Below, piece by piece: positions 31,601 through 35,932 of a DNA stretch of 35,932 nt; within the stretch, counting starts at the first letter, position 1; the number at the start of each line of letters is the position of its first letter. The position numbers were made by a program, and so were the translations under genes. Origin of the DNA: Bacillota bacterium (GTDB lineage: Bacteria; Bacillota; Clostridia; Oscillospirales; Feifaniaceae); assembly GCA_030705925.1 (NCBI GenBank), contig JAUZPM010000019.1:1-35932 (forward strand), written 5' to 3'. Below the pieces are notes generated by a model, which saw only the letters and a list, made by a program, of their open reading frames with translations, had not been told where the DNA came from and ran no database searches.

Positions 31601-32836
31601 TTAATCTAAAGGGAAATAGACAAGAAGCGTAAACTGTCCCTCATCGTCTGTTATGTCCACAGATCCACCGTACCGCACGGCAATCTCCCGGATACCGGCA
31701 AGCCCAAAGCCATGAGCCTCTGAGTTTTGCTTCGTCGTAATGAGCATACCATTTCCCATAACTGTTTTCCCTTTTACAGGGTTTTGCACCTGTAAAACGA
31801 ATAAGCCTTTATCCGTTCTTGCCTTAATTGAGATCTTTCTTTGATCTTCTGGCAGTTTTTCACAAGCCTCAATTGCATTGTCAATGCTGTTTGCAAAAAC
31901 TGCGCACAGATCTACAGCCTGAACAGGCATTTTCTGCGGTACCGACATTTCTATATCCATTCTGATATTGTTTTGCTCCATAACTGCTTTTTTTGCAGCC
32001 ATAACAATATTGACTACATTGTTTTCATAGGACCTCTGCGCATGTTCCATGGCCGGAGAAAAAATAAGCTCGTTTATGTACTCTTGTAATTCCGGCTCCT
32101 TCAGTGCCGACATTGTCTGAAGATGGTTTGCCATGTCATGCCGCAGACGCCTAACCTGAAACTGCTCCTGTTCCAGATTTCTATAATACAACCGGTTCAT
32201 TTCATAAAAGCTTTTTTCCTGTTCAAGCTTTTGTTGTCGAGCAAGTACCACCACCGCCCACAGAAGCCCGAAGGAAGAAAGCGTGACCACCAGGAGTAAA
32301 AGAAAGCCTTGAATATTATCGGATAACCTGTCGATATCATGGCTCAGCAAAACTGTAATCAGTGTTGCTGCAAAAGGCGTTAGTGTCAGGACATCGATAA
32401 GCGCCCATAATCTCGGGGGCAGATTATATTCCTGTTTCGGAGCAAACCGCCTCAATGAGAAATAAACACCAAGCCACAACAGAAGGCGAAGATAGTGTGA
32501 TATATCCCACAGCATAAAAGAACTGTCCACAAGTGCATTAAAAGACAGCCCAAGACTTGCAAAAATTAAAGTAATCGACAGACATTGAAGCCAATCAGCT
32601 TCGCAACATAGAAAGACTGCCAAACCAAATGGTATCAGGGCACCCGGGAGATTCGTACGGTCGCCAATATAAATAACCATTCCGACAAACAGCCAGCAGC
32701 CAATGTACATCACCGGTTTAGCCCAGCGCTTTCCGCGGATCGGAAGAAAATGTTCTAGAGAAACAAGCATAATATATGGTGCAAAAAAGCCACAGACATA
32801 ATCGAGTATTCTAAAAACTATTTTTGCGACACTCAC
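31601..32836 (-). CDS. GHKL-type sensor histidine kinase (AgrC/BlpH-like)
   Basis: A 411-aa membrane kinase. About six membrane segments fill residues 10-200, followed by a coiled linker (QQKLEQEKSFYEMN), the phospho-acceptor H-box QVRRLRHDMANHLQT with His233, N-box NSIDNAIEAC, and G-box HGFGLAGIREIAVRYGG of the GHKL ATPase fold. This class usually senses peptides and pairs with LytTR regulators, and the adjacent gene is one: the kinase ATG overlaps the regulator's stop by 4 bp. The signal is unknown; antimicrobial peptide or quorum peptide is plausible from the ABC genes next door. Confidence 0.92.
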   Translation of the reverse strand: MSVAKIVFRILDYVCGFFAPYIMLVSLEHFLPIRGKRWAKPVMYIGCWLFVGMVIYIGDRTNLPGALIPFGLAVFLCCEADWLQCLSITLIFASLGLSFNALVDSSFMLWDISHYLRLLLWLGVYFSLRRFAPKQEYNLPPRLWALIDVLTLTPFAATLITVLLSHDIDRLSDNIQGFLLLLVVTLSSFGLLWAVVVLARQQKLEQEKSFYEMNRLYYRNLEQEQFQVRRLRHDMANHLQTMSALKEPELQEYINELIFSPAMEHAQRSYENNVVNIVMAAKKAVMEQNNIRMDIEMSVPQKMPVQAVDLCAVFANSIDNAIEACEKLPEDQRKISIKARTDKGLFVLQVQNPVKGKTVMGNGMLITTKQNSEAHGFGLAGIREIAVRYGGSVDITDDEGQFTLLVYFPLD

Positions 32837-33552
32837 GGCTGAGCTTCGCCTCCGATCATATTCCGGGCCAGCGCCGCCATGGCGGGCTTTTGCAAAGTCC
32901 GACTAATGGGCAGGCGGGTATCACCTACAGTGACATTGTTTTTCTCAATTTTAGAAACTGCCCCCGCACGAACAAGGTAACGTTGATGAATGCGGACAAA
33001 GCCGGAACCGAGTGATGCTTCTGCGTCATCCAGTCTGCCATAAAAAGAATATTCACGGGCTTCTGTAAATACCTTGACCAGACGTTTATCACTATATAAA
33101 TAAAGGATATCCTTCTTGGCAATGCGGTACAAGCCTTCTGAATTATGTACGATAAAAGTTTGAGGTTGCTGACATTCGAGAAGCTTTTGGGCACGAACAA
33201 GCACCTGTGAAAGCTTATCTTCTTTAATCGGTTTTACGAGATAATCCATCGCACCCACGGCATAACCGTCAAAAACAAAGTCGGCATATCCTGTGACAAA
33301 TACAAGCATTAGATTTGTGTACTGCTGCCGGATTTGTTTTGCCGCTTCCATCCCGGAAATTCCGCCTAGTTCAACATCCAAAAAAAGCAGGTCTAATTCT
33401 CCGGAGTGTTTTGTCAGCCAATTGACGACACCCTCTCCAGAGGAAAAATCGTATATAACTTTCCCCTCGTCTTCCTTAAGAAAACGTTCCAGTGAAAGGC
33501 GGAGCGTATCCCGTGCAGCGATTTCATCATCGCAGATCCCTATCCGAAGCAT
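32833..33552 (-). CDS. LytTR-family response regulator
   Basis: A 239-aa regulator. REC domain (about 1-120) with acidic pair CDDE, phospho-acceptor Asp59 (LLFLDVEL), Thr in FVTGY and Lys in LVKPIKEDK; LytTR DNA-binding domain (about 133-235) with IAKKDILYLYSDKRLVKVFT and FVRIHQRYLVRAGAVSKIE. It probably binds direct repeats upstream of its own operon and of the divergent ABC genes. ATG 33550-33552 has AAGGTGAT upstream. Forms a two-gene unit with the kinase. Confidence 0.94.
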   Translation of the reverse strand: MLRIGICDDEIAARDTLRLSLERFLKEDEGKVIYDFSSGEGVVNWLTKHSGELDLLFLDVELGGISGMEAAKQIRQQYTNLMLVFVTGYADFVFDGYAVGAMDYLVKPIKEDKLSQVLVRAQKLLECQQPQTFIVHNSEGLYRIAKKDILYLYSDKRLVKVFTEAREYSFYGRLDDAEASLGSGFVRIHQRYLVRAGAVSKIEKNNVTVGDTRLPISRTLQKPAMAALARNMIGGEAQP

Positions 33553-33770
33553 TTCATCACCTTCTATACCTGTTTAATCTTATCATAGAGCCGCCAAAAT
33601 AAAAACATGCTGTTCATATCCGACTGCAAATCATTACATCAGGGCGGCAAAACTTTACAAACTTATCAACTCAATGCAAAACCTTTCAAATTTACAGCAA
33701 GATATGCCATAGCAAAATCCGTTAACCGCTTTACTGAGGTAGGATAGTTGCACAGAAAGGTGGTTTTATT
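33553..33770. promoter_or_regulatory. Shared regulatory region between the two-component and ABC operons
   Basis: A 218-bp AT-rich divergent region. No consensus -35/-10 pair is clear for either side; on the minus strand TATGAT (33587-33582) is a possible -10 for the regulator. Weak core promoters plus repeats suggest activator-dependent transcription. Confidence 0.5.
33626..33688 (+). repeat. Three direct repeats, candidate LytTR binding sites
   Basis: GCAAATCATTACA (33626), GCAAAACTTTACA (33647) and GCAAAACCTTTCA (33676). The first two starts are 21 bp apart (two helical turns), which is typical of LytTR dimer sites; the third is 29 bp further on. The second and third match at 15 of 18 over a longer stretch. 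Confidence 0.55.
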
Positions 33771-34514
33771 ATGCTTCAGGTAAAAGACCTGCGCAAATCA
33801 TACAAAATGGGGACATATGAGGTACTCAAAGGTGTAAACCTGACGGTGGCACAGGGCGAGTTTGTCGCTGTTATGGGGCCTTCCGGTTCGGGTAAAACAA
33901 CTCTCTTAAATTGTATTTCCTGCTACATTCCTTTTGATGGAGGGCAAATTACTCTGGGAGAACAGGAATTGAAAAACTTAAACGAGGATTCCCTTGCCAA
34001 AGTCCGCAATCAAAAACTTGGTTTTGTTTTTCAGGATTTTATGCTGCTCGATGGTCTTAGCGTTCTGGATAATATCCTGCTGCCGCGCATTATAAGGGGA
34101 GATACAAGCAAAGCAATGGAACAGCGCGGGGACGAGCTCTGCGAGTTTTTTGGGATTGGCCATATTAAAAGCAAGTATCCCGCCGAGATATCCGGGGGCG
34201 AGAAGCAGCGGGCTGCGGTTGCACGTGCCCTGATCAACGAACCGTTGATGATCTTGGCCGATGAACCGACCGGAAATCTGGACTCGAAGTCAAGCCGCGC
34301 CGTGATTTCCTCCTTCGAGGACGCACGAAATAAGCTTTCCGCCACGATTTTTATGGTAACGCACGATAACTTCGCAGCATCTTTCTGTGACAGGGTCGTC
34401 ATATTGAGGGACGGCGCTGTTTACAGGAGCTTGGAAAAGAAGGAAAAAGAACGTGGAGCGTTTCAGGATGAACTGCTTAAGGCAATTAAGGAAATGAGCG
34501 GTGATGTGGCATGA
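33771..34514 (+). CDS. ABC transporter ATP-binding protein (BceA/MacB-like)
   Basis: A 247-aa ATPase with Walker A MGPSGSGKTTLLN, Q-loop VFQDFMLLDGLSVLDN, signature ISGGEKQRAAVARAL, Walker B MILADEPTGNLDS and H-loop MVTHDN. The spacing and motifs are of the LolD/MacB/BceA group that pairs with FtsX-type permeases and often gives resistance to peptide antibiotics. AAAGGTGG lies upstream of the ATG. It overlaps the permease gene as ATGA and is divergent from the two-component operon. Confidence 0.93.
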   Translation: MLQVKDLRKSYKMGTYEVLKGVNLTVAQGEFVAVMGPSGSGKTTLLNCISCYIPFDGGQITLGEQELKNLNEDSLAKVRNQKLGFVFQDFMLLDGLSVLDNILLPRIIRGDTSKAMEQRGDELCEFFGIGHIKSKYPAEISGGEKQRAAVARALINEPLMILADEPTGNLDSKSSRAVISSFEDARNKLSATIFMVTHDNFAASFCDRVVILRDGAVYRSLEKKEKERGAFQDELLKAIKEMSGDVA

Positions 34515-35932
34515 AGACCTTTGGAGAAATAAATGCCGCGCTTCGCCGCCAAAACAGAAAAAACCATCTGCTGCTTGTTTCTTGTATCTTCTTTTCCGTC
34601 CTGTTGATTACCGTCTACGTATCCATGATGCGCTCGCCTACCGTTCTCGCAATATTGCCCGAAGGAGGCGACTCTCGCAAGCAAGTGATGATGATCTTTG
34701 TACTTGCCGTTGTTGGATGCGGCGTTTTTACGACTTACGCCGCTTCGCTTTTTTTCCGATATAAATCTCGTGAGGTCGGTATTTTTATGGCGCTCGGCGC
34801 TTCACGCGGTCAGATACGTAGACAGCTTTTTAAAGAACTGGCGCTTATCTCAATAGGTGCCTGTCTTATTGGCGCATTGCTTGGTACTCCGCTGGCATGG
34901 TGCATCTGGCAACTTTTTCGTCTTCTCCTTGTAGATACGCAGGAGATGTCCTTATACTTTGACCCTCAGGCTTATCTGATTGCGGTTGCGTTCTCATTTT
35001 TTGTACTTTTTTCGCTGTTAATTATGGGCAAGCGGTTTATCGGACGAACCAACATTATTGACGTCTTAAACGAACAGCGTAAAAGCGAACCAATTCATGA
35101 TGCTAAGCCATGGTGCGGTCCCGTGGGAATTTTGCTTATAATTGTTGGTGGATTTGGAGGATATTTTTTGCCGACTTTCTTCGTAAAGGTTCTTCGCTGG
35201 TATCCGCCCGTCTGGACTAATATTGCTTATCTGCCACTTTTTATTGGCCTTTACATGGTATTGATCCATACTGTTGTACGGGGATGGAGGCAGGGCAAGA
35301 ATAGGTATAATAACATCATTACACACAGCATGATGAAATTTCAGGGCAGGCAGACGGTAAATAACATGCTTGTCATAACGATTTTGATTGCCGGAACATA
35401 TTTTGCCGCTTTTTATTCACCGATGCTCGGGACGGGTGCAATTCGGGAGACAGACAGCCGCCCGGTAGACTATGCTTTCCATTACCGTGCCGACCAAAAT
35501 ATGCTGACACGCTACGATATTGAGAAAATGGCTTTTGGAAATAACGTCATGATTACAAGCTGGAAGGACATAAAATTTGCAGTTCTCGGCCAGGACGGGA
35601 AGCAAGAAATTGACGACGTCGGTGGCAAGTTTCACTATGAACACCGCGAGCTGAACGGTGAGGGCAATTACATATCTGCAAGTAGCTTCAACCTAATGAC
35701 CGGACAGAATATTAATATAATTCCCGGTAAATTTGCCGCTGTGGTTGCGGAAGATGGGACCGGTGAAGACAGAATACCGGTCGATGCCACCAAGCTCACA
35801 AATATAACGACGCGCAAAACACTGAGTGTTTCTTTTCAGGAGTATCTGCATTATGACATGATGGCGTCTTCTTATTATGTACTAAACGACTCAGACTTCG
35901 AAAGAATAACAGGCGGACTTGCAGACGAATGG
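34511..35932 (+). CDS. FtsX-like ABC transporter permease (BceB-like), 3' end outside window
   Basis: An open frame of 474 codons runs to the window edge without a stop. It begins MKTFGEINAALRRQNRKNH, with membrane segments at about 19-37 and 60-80, the FtsX-type coupling helix GIFMALGASRGQIRRQLF and further membrane segments at about 115-140, 155-175, 200-215 and 235-255. After one more segment (about 290-310) comes a long extracellular region (about 315-474). A large outer domain of this kind is usual in BceB-type permeases that handle antimicrobial peptides. Partner of the ATPase by ATGA overlap. Substrate unknown. Confidence 0.9.
   Translation, partial: MKTFGEINAALRRQNRKNHLLLVSCIFFSVLLITVYVSMMRSPTVLAILPEGGDSRKQVMMIFVLAVVGCGVFTTYAASLFFRYKSREVGIFMALGASRGQIRRQLFKELALISIGACLIGALLGTPLAWCIWQLFRLLLVDTQEMSLYFDPQAYLIAVAFSFFVLFSLLIMGKRFIGRTNIIDVLNEQRKSEPIHDAKPWCGPVGILLIIVGGFGGYFLPTFFVKVLRWYPPVWTNIAYLPLFIGLYMVLIHTVVRGWRQGKNRYNNIITHSMMKFQGRQTVNNMLVITILIAGTYFAAFYSPMLGTGAIRETDSRPVDYAFHYRADQNMLTRYDIEKMAFGNNVMITSWKDIKFAVLGQDGKQEIDDVGGKFHYEHRELNGEGNYISASSFNLMTGQNINIIPGKFAAVVAEDGTGEDRIPVDATKLTNITTRKTLSVSFQEYLHYDMMASSYYVLNDSDFERITGGLADEW

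Noticed and set aside
35719-35732. AATTCCCGGTAAAT, 12 of 14 to the palindromic Noc binding site of B. subtilis
   Set aside because: Single imperfect copy inside a transporter gene; one such match in 36 kb is within reach of chance (roughly 0.1 expected).

Overview
The window reads as a chromosomal segment of a low-to-moderate G+C, spore-forming member of the Bacillota, most likely class Clostridia (an Oscillospirales-type organism is my best guess). The reasons are the Bacillota gene order rpmH-rnpA-yidD-yidC-khpB-mnmE-mnmG-rsmG-noc, a SleB-type spore cortex hydrolase, strong sigma-A promoters with 17-bp spacers, AGGAGG ribosome binding sites, a MetH split from its reactivation domain, and a GHKL/LytTR two-component system beside a BceAB-like transporter. 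No phage, plasmid, CRISPR or transposase gene was found.

Layout. 1-1535 (minus): an ABC exporter pair, the permease cut by the window edge. 1745-5978 (minus): operon minD-like, mgsA-like, hisS, aspS. 6179-8897 (plus): thrS, then sleB, whose ribosome binding site lies in a hairpin. 8935-12811 (minus): metF, MetH reactivation protein, metH, i.e. the methyl-THF to methionine branch. 12928-13546 (minus): an ArsR-type repressor and a thioredoxin whose obvious start is followed by a stop at codon 3. 13678-13918: a MITE-like element with terminal inverted repeats. 13926-17418 (minus): parA, parB, a membrane coiled-coil protein, serS. 17549-21206 (plus): cysteine desulfurase, thiI, cinA. 21320-28784 (plus): rpmH, rnpA, yidD, yidC, khpB, mnmE, mnmG, rsmG, noc. 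28785-29103: a cluster of four DnaA-box-like 9-mers and AT-rich DNA, a candidate replication origin with no dnaA nearby. 29104-30639 (minus): comM/yifB. 30917-31005: tRNA-Ser(CGA). 31006-31600: no gene, but a c-di-GMP-I (GEMM) riboswitch on the minus strand with no evident target. 31601-35932: histidine kinase and LytTR regulator (minus), divergent from an ABC ATPase and FtsX-type permease (plus, cut by the window edge), with a direct-repeat array between them.

How the genes fit together. Most of the window is housekeeping: translation (four aminoacyl-tRNA synthetases, a tRNA, L34), tRNA modification (desulfurase-ThiI s4U; MnmE-MnmG U34), 16S rRNA methylation (RsmG), membrane protein insertion (YidC/YidD) and chromosome partition (ParAB, Noc). 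Against that background the items most worth a second look are the orphan c-di-GMP riboswitch, the MgsA-like protein lacking two catalytic residues, the DnaA-box cluster away from dnaA, the interrupted thioredoxin start, the MITE-like element, the possible AUA start of the MetH reactivation protein and the repeat array of the LytTR/ABC cassette.

All calls come from reading the sequence and recalling family features; no database search was run.
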